Shown here piece after piece: positions 21,879 through 21,929 of a stretch of 21,929 nt of DNA (position 1 is its first letter; each line of letters opens with the position of its first letter). Both the position numbers and the translations under genes were made by a program. The DNA is taken from positions 1-21,929 of the forward strand of contig JANNOG010000038.1 in NCBI GenBank assembly GCA_031398915.1, read 5' to 3'. This DNA is from JANNOG01 sp031398915. GTDB taxonomy: Bacteria; Actinomycetota; Actinomycetes; Actinomycetales; JBBAYJ01. Under the pieces are notes generated by a model that was not told where the DNA came from, made no database searches, and was given only the letters and a program-made list of their open reading frames with translations.

Positions 21879-21929
21879 GTGGCGACCGAGGTCGCCGCGA
21901 CCCCGTCAGGCGCCGATTTGCAGCTCACC
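21879..21929 (+). CDS. start of probable polyamine ABC transporter gene (ATPase likely), cut by window end
   Basis: A GTG one base after the potD stop opens a frame that stays open for 17 codons to the end of the window (MATEVAATPSGADLQLT). The ending ADLQLT resembles the first strand of an ABC ATPase domain, and potA commonly neighbours potD. Too little is present for a firm call; a permease gene is the alternative. Confidence 0.45.
   Translation, partial: MATEVAATPSGADLQLT

Overview
This is a high-GC chromosomal window from an actinobacterium (class Actinomycetia). The evidence is the strong G/C bias at third codon positions, frequent GTG starts, stop/start overlaps of the ATGA/GTGA type, an F420/PPOX-family protein, a WhiG-type sigma factor and a DivIVA-repeat protein. 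Above all, the gene order lepB-rnhB-DUF2469-yraN-comM-dprA-xerC ... M23 peptidase/rpsB-tsf-pyrH-frr-cdsA-rlmN is a recognised conserved block of actinobacterial chromosomes. I cannot name a genus from the sequence alone.

Bases 1-6608 (+ strand) form a tightly packed run: the 3' part of signal peptidase I (lepB), RNase HII (rnhB), a DUF2469 protein, a YraN/UPF0102 nuclease-like protein, ComM (Mg-chelatase-like AAA+), DprA, a XerC-type tyrosine recombinase and a WhiG/FliA-type sigma factor. Most neighbours overlap or are separated by fewer than 20 bases. comM, dprA and xerC all concern handling of incoming or replicated DNA.

Bases 6532-7191 (- strand) carry a secreted M23-family peptidase whose 3' end runs 77 bases into the 3' end of whiG. 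The 295-base divergent interval 7192-7486 holds the rpsB leader, with several perfect hairpins ending just before the ribosome binding site. Bases 7487-12914 (+) are the translation/cell-envelope block rpsB, tsf, pyrH, frr, cdsA, rlmN, followed by an overlapping DivIVA-repeat gene. pyrH is notable because no ATG, GTG or TTG precedes its phosphate-binding motif; a CTG overlapping the tsf stop is the best candidate start.

At about 13.5 kb the conserved block ends at a perfect hairpin between convergent genes. Accessory metabolism follows on the - strand: a PPOX/F420-type flavoprotein, an acyl-CoA (4-coumarate-CoA ligase-like) synthetase with a Crp/GlxR-like palindrome upstream, and a three-gene operon read as Lrp/AsnC regulator, class III aminotransferase, FAD-dependent amine oxidase. 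Facing it on the + strand are 4-aminobutyraldehyde dehydrogenase (patD), a Tat/lipoprotein PotD-like polyamine-binding protein and the first 17 codons of a probable transporter ATPase gene. Together 15660-21929 looks like a putrescine/polyamine uptake and degradation locus: uptake by the ABC transporter, transamination or oxidation to 4-aminobutanal, then oxidation to GABA, under a local Lrp-type regulator.

I did not find a new multi-gene defence, mobile or RNA-guided system. No tRNA, rRNA, CRISPR array, insertion sequence or prophage was recognised. The observations most worth checking are the pyrH start, the structured rpsB leader, the whiG/M23 overlap, the repeat-encoded N-terminus of the aminotransferase and the candidate operators.
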